Below are positions 1 through 12,400 of a DNA stretch of 64,000 nt, in pieces; the first letter of the stretch is position 1; each line of letters opens with the position of its first letter. A program made the position numbers and the translations under genes. The stretch covers positions 1-64,000 of the forward strand of contig CALSNM010000017.1 of NCBI GenBank assembly GCA_943787725.1, read 5' to 3'. The notes beneath the pieces are model-generated. The model did not search any database. It was not told where the DNA came from and saw only the letters and a list, made by a program, of their open reading frames with translations. This DNA comes from an uncultured Flavobacteriales bacterium (lineage in GTDB: Bacteria > Bacteroidota > Bacteroidia > Flavobacteriales_D > Parvicellaceae).

Positions 1-1032
1 TCTTCCACTTGGCCAGGTCAAGGAAGCTGCTTGCAGGGTATAGCATTTGATGATATAGAAATTACTGTGGCAAACGCCTTAAAGACCTACATTCCCGACG
101 ACAACTTTGAAGCCTATTTGGAAGCCAATTATATGGGCGATGGTATAGCATTTAATGATTCAGTAATTACTCAAAATATAAATTCTGTTACTGACTTGCA
201 AGTTCAAGGTCAAAATATAGCAGACTTATCTGGGATAGAGGATTTTATCGCTTTAGATACGCTTAATTGTGATAACAATCAACTTACTAGTTTAGATTTA
301 AGTAATAATACTTCTTTGAGTAATTTGAATTGTTCTTCTAACAACCTAGTTTCTTTAAATATATCATTAAATACATTACTAACTAACTTAGAATGCAGCA
401 ATAATCAATTAACTTTTTTAGATGTTTCTTCTAATATTAATCTAGAAATACTTAGATGTGAGGGTAATATGAATTTGACAACTATTGATTTAACTAATAA
501 CGTTAACCTCATTGAATTTTATGGTTCATATAATTCATTTACATCTATAGATTTAAGTCAAAATGTTTTATTAGAGCACCTTGAGGTTGAATCAAATCAG
601 TTACTGAGTGTTGATGTTTCAGCAAACCTAAATTTATGGTTTTTAAATATTGCTAATAATAACATATCGTTAATTGATTTGAATAATAATCCTGCACTTG
701 GTTATTTTTTGTGTCATTATAACCAAATAGTAGAATTACAATTTACTAATAATTCTAACCTTGTTTATTTGTATTGCACTGGGAACCCAATTGATTCATT
801 GGATTTGTCGAATAATTCTATTTTAACACTTTTAAACTGTCGGCAAACACCTATTTCGTATTTAGATGTTAGAAATGGAAATAATACTAGTATTTCAAAT
901 AGTGCATTCAGTTTGGATAATAGTCCTAATCTTTATTGTATATCCTCAGATGATGCTGCTTGGAGTACTGCTAGTTGGACAAACATTGACCCTCAAACAG
1001 TATTCAGTAATAATTGTGCGGGGTATTCCTAA
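1..1032 (+). CDS. N-terminal leucine-rich-repeat part of a giant secreted T9SS protein (5' end outside window)
   Basis: The frame is open from base 1, so the true start lies upstream. After a lead-in containing YIPDDNFEAYLEAN, typical of secreted Bacteroidota LRR proteins, about ten irregular repeats of 21 residues follow (pattern L..L.C..N.LT.LDLS.N..L), i.e. BspA-like or internalin-like leucine-rich repeats, which usually bind proteins or glycans outside the cell. The frame is lost at about 1021 by one extra base in a G run, and the protein then continues in the next frame with IPNTDFAA and a PKD domain. I therefore read this as the N-terminal portion of the same polypeptide that ends at 7887. 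The target of the repeats cannot be told from sequence. Confidence 0.8.
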   Translation, partial: SSTWPGQGSCLQGIAFDDIEITVANALKTYIPDDNFEAYLEANYMGDGIAFNDSVITQNINSVTDLQVQGQNIADLSGIEDFIALDTLNCDNNQLTSLDLSNNTSLSNLNCSSNNLVSLNISLNTLLTNLECSNNQLTFLDVSSNINLEILRCEGNMNLTTIDLTNNVNLIEFYGSYNSFTSIDLSQNVLLEHLEVESNQLLSVDVSANLNLWFLNIANNNISLIDLNNNPALGYFLCHYNQIVELQFTNNSNLVYLYCTGNPIDSLDLSNNSILTLLNCRQTPISYLDVRNGNNTSISNSAFSLDNSPNLYCISSDDAAWSTASWTNIDPQTVFSNNCAGYS

Positions 1033-4000
1033 TACAGATTTTGCAGCCCACTCGGGGAATGAGTAATCCGACATCTGCTGATCAGGTTAGTCTTTGTTCG
1101 GGTTCGGTTATCAATTTTTCTGATTGGAGTAGTCATAATCCTACTGCATGGTTTTGGGATTTTGGGGATGGTAATACATCAACTATTCAGGATCCTGAGG
1201 CATACATATGCTTCTGCAGGCACCTATACGGTAAGCTTAATTGCTTCCAATGTCAATGGTGCAGATAGTTTAGTGAAAATAGAATATATTGTCATAACGA
1301 CTTTGCCTAATGTTGATCTCGGCTCCGATACACTTAACTTTTGCAATACTGATAGTGTTTTATTAGATGCCGGTTTGGGCTATAGTGAGTATAGCTGGAG
1401 CTCTGGGGGTGTATACTATTGCTAGCGATTGTGTGCCTTTATACCTATGCAGATGGGCAAAATACTTCATCAATTTATGCACAAGAATCTGGCTACTATT
1501 ACGCAAGTGTAAGCGATTCTTTAGGTTGCACATCTACTGATTCTGTTTTTGTAAGTTTGTTAACTCCTAATATATTAGGAGACACTTCCATTTTTCAGGG
1601 AGATACGCTTTCTTTAGTCGCCTCAATTGATGGAGTAGGATTTTTTGCTATATAGCTATGATACAATTGTATTAACACCATCAGATAACATTCAAAATGT
1701 ACTAGACACTGTTTCTGAAGGTACAGTGATCCTCCTGGATGCTGGCACATATAATGTGAATTTAGTTTGGCCCAACACCAATCATATTATTATAAGCAGC
1801 CTATATGGACCAGAGCAAACAATATTAGATGGTTCTAGCGTTCCAGAAAGTGTTATTTATGTGGGTAATGGACAAATAGGAGTAGTTATTGAACAGCTTA
1901 CAATTACTGGTGGTTATGGATCTGTCGCTACCTTCAACTCAAATATTTTTGGAGGGGGGTATATTAATTGATGAAAATGTTCGTGCAGTTATTAAGAATT
2001 GCTTAATAGTAGAAAATGCCCTCACCAACAGCAATATTTATGCTGGAGGGTATTTTCATTAGTTATAGCTCTGAAGTTTATTGTATTAATAACACTATTG
2101 CAGATAATAATGGTGAAGGGGCTATGGTGGCGATCTGCAGAGCAATCTTGGTGTAACCCTAATAATCCATTTATGGGACCCCGAATATGGTAGAGACGGA
2201 GGGGGCAATAAACAATATAATACATAATAACTCTAGCCATGGATTTTACAACCAGTCAGGGGGCATATGGAAATACTTTCTCTATAAGAAATAACAATAG
2301 TTCTAGTTGGTACAATGGAGGTGGGTAGCTCCTATACTGAAACAGGGTTTAATGGTAATATTTCTCAAGACCCATTATTTGTAAATGCAGCTGGAGGAAA
2401 TTATCAGCTATCTGCTGGCTCATCATCTTTAACAGCAGGAGAGGATGGAGCCATACTTGGCTATCAAGGCCAATTTAATTTGAATGATCTTGTATATCAT
2501 CCAGAGAATGTGAACTATTCGTGGTCAACTGGGGGATACTTCACAGCAAGTAATTATAAACCCTAATCAGAGCACTACTTATAACTTTAGCATTCAAGAT
2601 GGTTCTAAACTCATGTAATGAAAGTATTAATGTGCTAGTATATCCGCATATATACGATTCTATTTGCACAGGAACTACATATGATTTTAATGGAGATTTA
2701 CTTACAACTGCTGGTGTTTATTTCGATACTCTTACTGGTTCAAATGGACAGGATAGCTTGGTGAAGCTTACATTATCGGAGATTAATTTACCAATAGTTT
2801 CTGCAGGCAATGATACCATATTGTGTAATCAACCAGGAACGGTTCAGTTTAATGGACTTCCATTAGGAGGAACATGGACCGGAACCCATATTAATTCATC
2901 TGGAGGATTTGATCCTAACGGGGTTGGATTGTTCGAGAATGTATACACTTATACAGATCCAAATGGATGTGCTAATTCAGACACCATGTATATAGATGTA
3001 ATAGCTCCTATCAATGCAGATGCTGGTGTTGATTTTGAGGGTATGTATAACTGTGGGGATTATTCAATTAACTGGATTACCTGCAAATGGAATATGGAGT
3101 GGGAATGGGATTACACCTACAGGGTTATACAATCTAACAGCAGCAGGAACATATGATTTTACGTATAGTTTTGGTTCTGGCAATTGTTTAACGACTGATG
3201 TAGTAAGCCTAACGGTAAATGCACTGCCAGTTGTAGATGCTGGATTTGATTTTGATGTTTGCTTAGAAGCTGGTTTACAACTATTAATTGGAAATCCAAT
3301 AGGAGGGCACATGGACAGGTGTTGGTATAACCAATTCATCTGGTGATTTTGATCCAAATTTAACAGGAGTTGGATTGCATACACTTTATTACAGTTATAC
3401 GGATATAAATGCATGCAGTAATATAGATTCATTGGTTGTTACAGTATTTGATTTACCAATAGTTTCTGCAGGCAATGATACCACATTGTGTAATCAACCA
3501 GTTACGGTGCAGTTTAATGGACTTCCATCAGGAGGGTACATGGTTCGGAACCCATATTAATTCATCTGGAGGATTTGACCCAAACGGGGGTTGGATTGTT
3601 TGAGAATGTTTATAGCTATGCAGATGCCAATGGATGTACTAATTCAGACACCATGTATATTGATGTAATTAGCCCTGCTTCGATCAATGCGGGGTGCGGA
3701 TCTATCTGTATGTTTAGATACGGTAAGTGTTCAGCTAACAGGTTCACCTTCTGGGTGGCAGTTGGAGTGGAAATGGGATTGTATCAACAGGATTATACAC
3801 TGTAACAGCAGCAGGCACATTTGATTTTACGTATAGTTTTGGTTCTGGCAATTGTTTAACGACTGATGCAGTAAGCCTAACGGTAAATGCACTGCCAGTT
3901 ATAGATGCTGGTTCTGATATTGCCATGTGTGTAAATGCAGGCTTACAAATATTATCGGGAGCTCCAATAGGAGGCACATGGACAGGTGCTGGTATAACCA

Positions 4001-6543
4001 ATTCATCTGGTGAATTTGATCCAAATGTAGCAGGAGTTGGGTGGGTACATACACTTTATTACAGTTATACGGATATAAATGCATGCAGTAATATAGATTC
4101 ATTGGTTGTTACAGTAAATGCTTTACCAATAGTTTCTGTAGGCAATGATACCACATTGTGTAATCAACCAGTTACGGTGCAGTTTAATGGACTTCCATCA
4201 GGAGGGTACATGGTCGCGGAACCCATATTAATTCATCTGGAGGATTTGATCCTAACGGGGTTGGATTGTTTGAAAATGTATACACTTATACAGATCCAAA
4301 TGGATGTGCTAATTCAGATACAATGTATATTGATGTAATAGCTCCTATCAATGCAGATGCTGGTGTTGATTTTGAGGGTATGTGTAACTGTGGGGATTAT
4401 TCAATTAACGGGATTACCTGCAAATGGAATATGGAGTGGGAATGGGGATTACACCTACAGGGTTATACAATCTAACAGCAGCAGGAACATATGATTTTAC
4501 GTATAGTTTTGGTTCTGGCAATTGTTTAACGACTGATGTAGTAAGCCTAACGGTAAATGCACTGCCAGTTGTAGATGCTGGATTTGATTTTGATGTTTGC
4601 TTAGAAGCTGGCTTACAACTATTAATTGGAAATCCAATAGGAGGCACATGGACAGGTGTTGGTTATAACCAATTCATCTGGTGATTTTGATCCAAATTTA
4701 ACAGGAGTTGGATTGCATACACTTTATTACAGTTATACGGATATAAATGCATGCAGTAATATAGATTCATTGGTTGTTACAGTATTTGATTTACCAATAG
4801 TTTCTGCAGGCAATGATACCACATTGTGTAATCAGTCTGGAGCAATACAGTTTACTGGAACACCAACTGGTGGCTCATGGTCCGGAATCCATATTAATTC
4901 GTCTGGAGGATTTGATCCTAACGGGGGTTGGATTGTTCGAGAATGTATACACTTATACAGATCCAAATGGATGTGCTAATTCAGACACCATGTATATAGA
5001 TGTAATAGATCCTATCAATGCAGATGCTGGGTGTTGATTTTGATGTATGTGTAACTGTGGGAATTATTCAATTAACGGGATTACCTGCAAATGGAATATG
5101 GAGTGGGAATGGGATTACACCTACAGGGTTATACAATCCAACAGCAGCAGGAACATATGATTTCACGTATAGTTTTGGTTCTAGTAATTGTTTAACGACT
5201 GATGTAGTAAGCCTAACGGTAAATGCACTACCTATAGTTGCTGCAGGAAATGATACCACATTGTGTGATCAACCTGGTACGGTACAGTTTAATGGTCTCC
5301 CATTAGGAGGGTACATGGTCCGGAATTCACATCAATTCATCTGGAGGTTTTGATCCAAACGGGGGTTGGATTGTTTGAAAATGTTTATACATATACTGAT
5401 GCAAATGGAATGTACCAATTCAGATACCATGTATATTGATGTAATCAGCCCTGCTTCGATCAATGCTGGTGCTGATCTGTCTGTTTGTGAAGATGCCAAT
5501 ACAGTACAACTCAATGGTACTCCAGCTGGGTGGTAGTTGGAGTGGAAATGGGATCGTATCAACAGGGTTATACACTTTAACAGCAGCAGGCACATTTGAT
5601 TTTACGTATAGTTTTGGTTCTGGCAATTGTTTAACGACTGATGCAGTAAGCCTAACGGTAAATGCACTGCCAGTTGTAGATGCTGGTTCTGATATTGCCA
5701 TGTGTGTAAATGCAGGCTTACAAATATTATCGGGAGCTCCAATAGGAGGCACATGGACAGGTGTTGGTATAACCAATTCATCTGGTGATTTTGATCCAAA
5801 TGTAGCAGGAGTTGGGATACATACACTTTATTACAGTTATACTGATATAAATGCATGCAGTAATATAGATTCTATGATTGTTACAGTATTTGATTTACCA
5901 ATAGTATATGCTGGGTAACGATACCACATTGTGTAATCAGGCTGGAGCAATACAGTTTACTGGAACACCAATTGGTGGCTCATGGTCCGGAACCCATATT
6001 AATTCATCTGGCGGATTTGATCCTAACGGGGGTTGGATTGTTTGAGAATGTTTACAGCTACACAGCTACGAACGGATTGTACCAATTCAGACACCATGTA
6101 TATTGATGTAATTAGCCCTGCTTCGATCAATGCGGGGTGCGGATCTATCTGTATGTGAAGATACCAATGCAGTACAGCTCAATGGAATTCCGGCTGGTGG
6201 AGTTTGGACGGGCAATGGTATAAGTAATGGTGGCTTGTATACATTAACAGGAATAGGTTCTTTTGATTTTATGTACACTTCCGGGTACTGGCAATTGCCT
6301 GGCTACCGATACAGTTAATTTAAATGTTGTGCCACTACCAACTATTGATGCTGGAGCAGATGCGTCTGCTTGTATAGGAGAGTCCATTGCCTTATTTGGT
6401 TCAGGAGGTGTGAGGCTATACATGGGACAATGGAGTAACTGATGGAGTTTCGTTTAACCCTACCACCAATTTGCAATATACAGTTACAGGAACAGATGCA
6501 ATAGGAGTGTACTAATACAGATTCTGTTTGGGTAAATATTAAT
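1033..6543 (+). pseudogene. Middle of the giant adhesin-like protein, broken as assembled by many +1 frameshifts
   Basis: Reading across frames gives a continuous domain order: PKD domain (about 1080-1310, with WFWDFGDGN and HTYASAGTYTV), a linker, a right-handed beta-helix-like segment (about 1670-2500, with GTVILLDAGTYNVN and LTITGG), then long Ig-like repeats (about 2785-6340). The reading frame changes by +1 about 39 times, 24 of them placed between 2600 and 6510 (for example near 3305, 3537, 3691, 4206, 4217, 5030, 5305, 5914, 6077, 6505). The amino-acid repeats stay well conserved on both sides of each break, which argues against an old pseudogene. An assembly or consensus artefact over near-identical repeats is the likeliest cause. 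If repaired, it joins the flanking parts into one protein of more than 2,600 residues, presumably surface-exposed or secreted by T9SS. Confidence 0.7.
2785..6340 (+). repeat. Long tandem composite repeat (A-B-C modules, about 668 bp period)
   Basis: Three Ig-like modules of about 220 bp each alternate. A carries SSGGFDPNGVGLFENVYTY. B carries LTAAGTYDFTYSFGSGNC. C carries GVGLHTLYYSYTDINACS. A modules start near 2795, 3465, 4130, 4800, 5235 and 5908, so the composite unit is 665-673 bp except for one 435-bp unit (4800-5235) that lacks module C; the last copy passes from B into a different repeat family. Copies share long identical DNA stretches, which favours recombination and also makes the region hard to assemble. 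Confidence 0.85.
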
Positions 6544-7887
6544 ATGTTGCCAGGAATATATGCCGGAGCCGACCAAGTTATCTGTTACAAGGACTCAATT
6601 GCACTTTCAGCCACTCCTGCAAGTTGGACTTATACATGGGACAATGGAATAACCGATGGCGTGTATTTCTCTCCTTCTTTTACCAATACCTATACAGTTG
6701 CATATACCGATGCCAACGGATGTACTAGTACCGATTCGTTAACAATTTATGTGAATCAATTACCAGCAATTAATGGTGGAGCAGATGTAAATGTATGTAT
6801 TGCCGATTCTGTAACTCTAACTGCATCAGGAGGTGGCATTTATGTATGGAACAATGGTATAAGCAATGGAGTACCGTTTTATGTAAATAATAACATGACT
6901 TGTATTGTAGCAGTCACTGCTACAACAGGTTGTTCAAATTCAGATACAGTACAGATTATTACCTATCCATTACCAACGGTTTATGCGGGAGCTGATACCG
7001 CAGTGTGCGTTGGTGGTCAGGTTACATTAAATGGAAGCGGAGCAGTTACTTATTCATGGAATAATGGAATAACCAATGGAGTTCCCTTTACAGCGAATTC
7101 ATCATTAACTTATACAGTTATTGGTGCAGATGTCAATGGCTGTGAAAATATAGATGATGTATATATAGAAGCCTATCCATTGCCCAATGTAATAGCAGGG
7201 CAGGAGCAGTTTGTTTGCATAGGCGAACAAGTTACATTGTTTGCTTCAGGAGCTAGTAATTATGTTTGGGATAATGGAGTTAGCGATGGAGTGGCATTTA
7301 TACCAGCGGCTACATCTACTTATAACGTTATAGGAACAGATGTGAATAGTTGTGAAAATACCGATCAAACATCAGTAACGGTTTATGAGCTTCCAGAAAT
7401 GATAGAGACAGTCATCCATGAAAATTATGGCAATGATGGTGCTGTTAGTATTGATGTTATTAGTGGTGGCTCACCCTATTTATTTGATTGGGACATTGAC
7501 GGGTTTGGAGACAATGATGATGAGCAAGATCTAACTGAGTTAACAGGAGGTACTTATACGGTTGTAGTAACCGATAGCTACGATTGTTCGGATACGCTTA
7601 CTGTAATTGTGGAGAGCATGACTCAATTGATTATCCCGTCAGCACTTACTCCCAATTCGGATGGGTTTAACGATGTGTGGGACATCATAGGTCTACATAA
7701 TTATCCCAATATGCAATTGCAGATATTCAATCGTTGGGGTCAGCTCATTCACGAGCAAAAAGGACAGTATACCTATTGGGATGGCACTTACAATGGTAAA
7801 CGAGTGCCAGTTGCCGATTATTTTTATGTGATAACCCTTGGAACAGAGGAAGAACCACATAAAGGAACGGTAACGGTGAAGTATTAA
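6544..7887 (+). CDS. C-terminal part of the giant protein: Ig-like repeats and T9SS type B (gliding-motility) sorting domain
   Basis: This 447-codon open stretch is the intact end of the giant gene. Four Ig-like repeats of about 70 residues (WNNGI.NGV.F, then TYTV..TD.NGC.N.D) span about 6556-7395, and a fifth, frameshifted copy precedes them. A SprB-like segment (GGSPYLFDWDIDG) follows. The last 85 residues are a gliding-motility-associated C-terminal domain: IPSALTPNSDGFNDVWDI, then LQIFNRWGQ, then YFYVITL and a GTVTVKY end. This is the type B signal that sends proteins through the type IX secretion system to the cell surface. The ATG at 6544 is internal, so this is not an independent gene. 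Function is inferred to be adhesion or surface structure. Confidence 0.85.
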   Translation: MLPGIYAGADQVICYKDSIALSATPASWTYTWDNGITDGVYFSPSFTNTYTVAYTDANGCTSTDSLTIYVNQLPAINGGADVNVCIADSVTLTASGGGIYVWNNGISNGVPFYVNNNMTCIVAVTATTGCSNSDTVQIITYPLPTVYAGADTAVCVGGQVTLNGSGAVTYSWNNGITNGVPFTANSSLTYTVIGADVNGCENIDDVYIEAYPLPNVIAGQEQFVCIGEQVTLFASGASNYVWDNGVSDGVAFIPAATSTYNVIGTDVNSCENTDQTSVTVYELPEMIETVIHENYGNDGAVSIDVISGGSPYLFDWDIDGFGDNDDEQDLTELTGGTYTVVVTDSYDCSDTLTVIVESMTQLIIPSALTPNSDGFNDVWDIIGLHNYPNMQLQIFNRWGQLIHEQKGQYTYWDGTYNGKRVPVADYFYVITLGTEEEPHKGTVTVKY

Positions 7888-7919
7888 ATTGGTTATATTC
7901 AGTAAAAAATTATTACACA

Positions 7920-8399
7920 ATGAAAAAAATAGTATACCTAGTTTTTGTTCTCGTTTTGGTAAGTAAATCAGTAAAATCTCAGGAGGTTTCATATGGTGAA
8001 AAAGTTGTCCGGTTAGAGAAGATAAAATATGGCGTAGAAATTAAAGCTCATTATTTTACTCTTAAAAAGTGGGATTCATCTAAAAGACAATATATAATAC
8101 AAGATGAGCGTTTTTGCATAAGTCAGCTTTTGCCTGTAGATAATAATTATTATGATTTCAAGTATGAAAATTGTTTGGAAGACGAATCTAGGGGGAATGT
8201 TTTTAGACTCTTCTGGAATTATTCTAAAGAGTTAAGTTCTTCTAATATTGATGTATTCAAGGTTGAGGATATTTTCGAATTAGGTGCTGAGTATAAATTA
8301 GAGTTTAATTATACAGATCAGACAATATCATTTTTTATATTTCCTAATGATGGTGTATATTCCGAATGCATTACAATTTCCAAACTAGAAATTAGATAA
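7920..8399 (+). CDS. Small secreted protein of unknown function
   Basis: The 159-residue product begins with a clear signal peptide (MKKIVYLVFVLVLVSKSVKS, then Q). The rest is polar, with two cysteines close to each other in the middle third (FCIS, ENCLED) and one near the end (SECITIS), and alternating short hydrophobic patches that suggest a beta-rich periplasmic or surface domain. It lies 32 bp downstream of the giant T9SS gene on the same strand and may be co-transcribed with it. I do not recognise a family. Confidence 0.7.
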   Translation: MKKIVYLVFVLVLVSKSVKSQEVSYGEKVVRLEKIKYGVEIKAHYFTLKKWDSSKRQYIIQDERFCISQLLPVDNNYYDFKYENCLEDESRGNVFRLFWNYSKELSSSNIDVFKVEDIFELGAEYKLEFNYTDQTISFFIFPNDGVYSECITISKLEIR

Positions 8400-9209
8400 A
8401 GGAAATTTCATTCTGTTTGGTCTCTCCTGGAATTCCTCCAATTGCACATTGAGGTAATCAAAAACCAAAAAAACTAATTTATAAGTATATATAAAATACA
8501 CTCATTATCTATTTTTTCCCCAGGTCTACTATTTTTATAAATAGAACTTTATTCATTTCAAGCTCTTCATTTTGAAACGGAAGCAAGTCATGATCAAGAT
8601 TGCTAAATTCATTTTTACTTTCCTGCGCAGCTGCAAAAGTGCTGGATTCTGATTCGTAATCATTGAAGAATGAAAATTTGAAAGGATTAAATTAATTTGA
8701 AGTGTTCAAAGTAACTAAATATTTATCTTATGCAAAGAAATCAAGGGTTGTTAGTGGTAAATTTAATCACTCATTGACCTTTTTGAAGTTACTCTTTGAT
8801 TCAATAGACAGTTATGATAATTGCCAGGACAGAAAGATGTTTTCAATCTGTCCTTTAAATAAGGTCTTGTAAAAATTAGAATCAATCCTCGTATTTTTAA
8901 TGTGCTATTATTTGAATTAATAAGTATGAATTGGGTGGGGTGTTTTGTTCGAAACTGATTAATTGTGGGGGATATATGGGGAAGTAAAAATACAACTACC
9001 TTAATTTCTAAGTGTTTGACTTGTTGTTTAGTTAGCCGGAAAGGATTGTTTCCTTGTGTTCATTGATCCTTTGAATTCCAAATTTCCAAAACTCATTTGG
9101 ATTCCATCAGAATTGGCTATTTTAATGTATACTATTCATTTGAATAAATTAAATTTAGTATATGAATGAACAAAGCTCGATACTTTAGTATCGAGCTTTG
9201 GTTTCTTGG
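8400..9209. other. Gene-free stretch next to the tRNA-Arg islet
   Basis: About 800 bp with stops in all frames and no convincing ORF or RNA gene. It is AT-rich with a few G-rich patches near 8935-8985. Its right end holds the perfect hairpin at 9171-9200. It may be decayed sequence beside an integration hot spot. Confidence 0.5.
9171..9200 (-). terminator. Perfect 13-bp hairpin, probable original tRNA-Arg terminator
   Basis: CAAAGCTCGATAC, loop TTTA, GTATCGAGCTTTG. It lies 9 bp beyond the 3' end of the displaced tRNA-Arg fragment, where a tRNA terminator would sit before the islet inserted. The T tract is weak, so the function is inferred from position. Confidence 0.55.
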
Positions 9210-9252
9210 TGAGCCAGAAAGGATTCGAACCTTTGACCGCCTCCTTAGAAGG
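9210..9252 (-). repeat. Displaced 3' fragment of tRNA-Arg (candidate att site)
   Basis: These 43 bp are identical to 12819-12861, the 3' part of the complete tRNA-Arg, covering the anticodon loop to the discriminator base. The match stops abruptly at 9252. A full tRNA at one end and its 3' portion at the other is the classic footprint of an element integrated into a tRNA gene. No integrase remains between the copies. Confidence 0.8.
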
Positions 9253-9354
9253 CATCTTACTGAATTATTATGAAAATTATTGAAGTGCCCGTTAATACTG
9301 GTGTTGTTGAGGTTTGGTGGAGTAGAGGTGTTACTCAAGAAAGTGGTAAATAAC

Positions 9355-9384
9355 GGTTTTTACCGGGTTATTATGGTAAAAACC
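9355..9384. repeat. Perfect 10-bp inverted repeat inside the islet end
   Basis: GGTTTTTACC and GGTAAAAACC separated by 10 bases. It lies between the att-like tRNA fragment and a 68-bp element repeated at the other end of the islet. It could be a recombinase arm site or a terminator. A short ORF of 27 codons (9270-9353, plus) ends just before it; I do not regard that as a supported gene. Confidence 0.5.
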
Positions 9385-9411
9385 TACCAAGATAACCAAC
9401 CATAATCATGC

Positions 9412-9479
9412 AAAACCTACCATGCCGCCTTACCATAGCTTTTTCATCAGAATCTTCCGGACACAAGAAAAGTCTTAAA
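9412..9479. repeat. 68-bp islet-end direct repeat, copy 1
   Basis: Begins AAAACCTACCATG and ends AAGTCTTAAA. It matches 12724-12791 in the same orientation with about ten mismatches and no gaps. Together with the tRNA fragment it makes both ends of the 3.6-kb islet similar. Confidence 0.75.
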
Positions 9480-12400
9480 TCCTCACCCCAATAATGCATA
9501 CATCATCAATCTGTTCAATAGTGCCTCTCCAGTCTTCAAAGGCTTTGTTTAGGATACCCTTTTGCTCTTCCATTGACTTATCTTGAATAGATAGTAACAA
9601 TGCCTTAAATGGCTTAGATTTGAACTTTTTTCCCTTTTCCCCACCGAACTGGTCAACGTACCCATCAGAGAATAAATAGATAGAGTCACCCTTCACTAAG
9701 TCAAACGTATGTGTGGTGTAGGGTGATTGCTTATCAAACTTGCCTATAGGTTGCTTGTTGGCTTTGGTTTCAATTACTTCTCCATTCCTAATAATCCATA
9801 AAGGGTTGTGGGCACCAGCATATTGTAGCTTGTTTCCATCAATTGAACACAAGGCTATATCCATACCATCTTTAACCTCATCCTCAGATTTCTCAAACTC
9901 TTGGATTACTATCTCTCTAGTCTTGTCTAGGATTTTACCTGGGGTTGATAGACCATATTCTCTTACAGAACGATTCAAACCATTATTACACACAACACTA
10001 ACCATTGCACCTGGCACTCCGTGTCCAGTGCAATCAGCAGCAGCAAAAAGGATTTTACCATCTTTATGTTCCATCCAATAAAAGTCACCAGCAATAATAT
10101 CTTTTGGTTTGTAAAGGATAAATGATTCTTGTAGGTATTCTTTAACTAGTTTGGTGGGGGGGAGGATTGCAGATTGTATGCGTTTAGCATAATTGATTGA
10201 ATCTGTAATTTCTTTATGTGATTCTTCAATAACCTTCCGTTGTTCGTCTGATTGTTTCCTTTGAACTTTTATTAATTTGTTACTCCTTAAGATATAGGCA
10301 AAAACGAATGTAATGATGCTCAATATGGATGTATATAATAAATATGCCCAAGAAGTTCGATACCAAGGAGGGAGTATCTCAATTTTGAAAGATGATATTG
10401 AAGATTCTATTTCGTTAACGTTTTTTGCCTTCAACTTAAATTCATAAACTCCTACATTTAAATTTAATTCTTTAAATGTTTTATTGCTCCAGTCTGACCA
10501 AACGGAATCCATGCCTTCAATAAAGTAGCTATACTCGTTACCTTCTTCATTAATAAAGGAGTTACAGCTATATTCAACTAATAATGAATTGTTTCCCACG
10601 TATGGCAAGGAGTAACTGTTGTTTGGACTGATTTTATATCCATTGTATATTGTATTACCGTTAACAATAATTTTTCTAAAAATTGACTCAATTTTTAATT
10701 CTTCATCATCTTTAGATTTTCCATCGTATCTTATTACTCCTTCGAGGCCTCCCAACCAGCTAATTCCGTTTTCTTCATGGAACATTGTGTGAATAATTTC
10801 ATCAGTATACCCCAAAAAGGAAGAATTGTTCCAAATGTATTTTCCATTTTTGATTGATGAGAATCCATATTGAATCCTACCTTCATCATCAAAAAGAATC
10901 ATCCAAATATTTCCGAATTTATCTTTATTAATTCGATGAACACCAAGATTCTCTTTTGTGAAATTAATGCCAAATTCATTGTAAGGAGAGAATTTTTCAT
11001 TCTTCAATAGGAATATTCCATTATCATGACCTGTGAACAATTTTCCATCATGAAAAAATAGGTAATTGCTCCCTTTGGGTAGACCTTGTTCCTGTCCATA
11101 GTATTTAAATTTAGGTATAGAATCATTGAACATATTTACATGTCCTTTTAAAATACCAGAGCTATCACCTTTCAAGGTTCCAATCCAAATATTTCCTTTT
11201 AAGTCAATTTGAGCGTTGAAAGGTTCCATTTTAGTAAAACCTTTTATGGATTTTATTTTACTGAAAGCACCATTTTCATATTTAAGTTTAGATATTCCAT
11301 TATAATGTATAACAATAATTTCTGATGAATCTAAAGGTGATTGAATGCATTGGTAAGGGCCACCTTTTTCGATAGAGTATAAATTTTCATTTTCATCATA
11401 AACATATAACTCATTAAGTTGAGAAATAAACAAAAATGATTCATTGTTAATATTGATGACATCTAATCCATAAAAATCAGTTTTACTATGGATTTTGGAT
11501 ATACCAAGTATATCTAATTTATACAGACCATGTGATGTAGCGAAAATATGAGCATTTTGAAATTTTTGAATATCTTCAACTCCTCCTTTTAATCCTATGT
11601 TCCTATCATATTTTATAATTCCAGAGTTGATGGCTACTTTTGATATACCACGGTTGGTTCCTAGCCATAAGTTCCCTTCATTATCTTGAAATTGACATTT
11701 TATTGTTTTGTCAGTAATTGTTTTCTCGTCTATAACATGTTTGATATTTAAAGCAGAATCAAATAATAAAACTCCTTCTTTAAAAGTTCCAATAGATAGC
11801 ATTCCATTTACAATTTTTGAGCTATGTATAAGTGGAATGTTAGCTAAAAAAAACAGGGGGTTTCTTCATAGATACCCATTCGAAAATTCCATTGTCCATT
11901 AATATCAATGTTTTCCCCGCAAAAGTTATGATATTGTCTATGTAATTATTATCAAATTGCTTGTCAAGTTGAACTTTTTCTAGACTATTATTTACTATTT
12001 TATAAAGACCCAGTTCGTCTTTGTAGACATAAACCTCATTTTCAAATAAGAAGATGTTATGACGATAGTAAAATTTACTACGATTATCTAGTTGTATTCT
12101 ATTCAACAATTTAGAGGAATCTAAAATTAAAATTTCGGAACTAGTTTGTAATGTTATATTATCCTTGCAAACAATAATAGAGTAGACCACACCAATGGAA
12201 TCAATATTGTATTTATCCAATAACGATTGGTACTCAAGAAGTCCATATTTATTTGGCGTTAATACGCCAAATTGATTTCTTCCTCCAACATATATTTGAG
12301 AGTTATTTCCCTTTGCAAGGCAGGTGGTAGATTGATTTTTCTCACCTATTTTAATTGTTCTCCATGAAGAACCATCGTATTCAAGAACACCAGCATAATT

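Noticed and set aside
3064-5776. Several minus-strand ORFs of 60-120 codons over the Ig repeats
   Set aside because: They recur because the plus-strand repeats recur; translations show no signal peptides or domains.
2785-6340. CRISPR-like array
   Set aside because: The regular spacing comes from coding repeats of about 220 bp that translate into Ig-like modules; there are no short direct repeats with unique spacers and no cas genes.
1000-6540. Programmed ribosomal frameshifting in the giant gene
   Set aside because: The breaks are too many, fall at no shared slippery sequence or structure, and equivalent breaks occur in housekeeping genes (ClpB, E1 beta). A consensus problem explains them more simply.
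9270-9353. 27-codon ORF (MKIIEVPVNTGVV and on) inside the left islet end
   Set aside because: No ribosome binding site or family; length is compatible with chance. It might be a remnant of a longer gene but cannot be supported.
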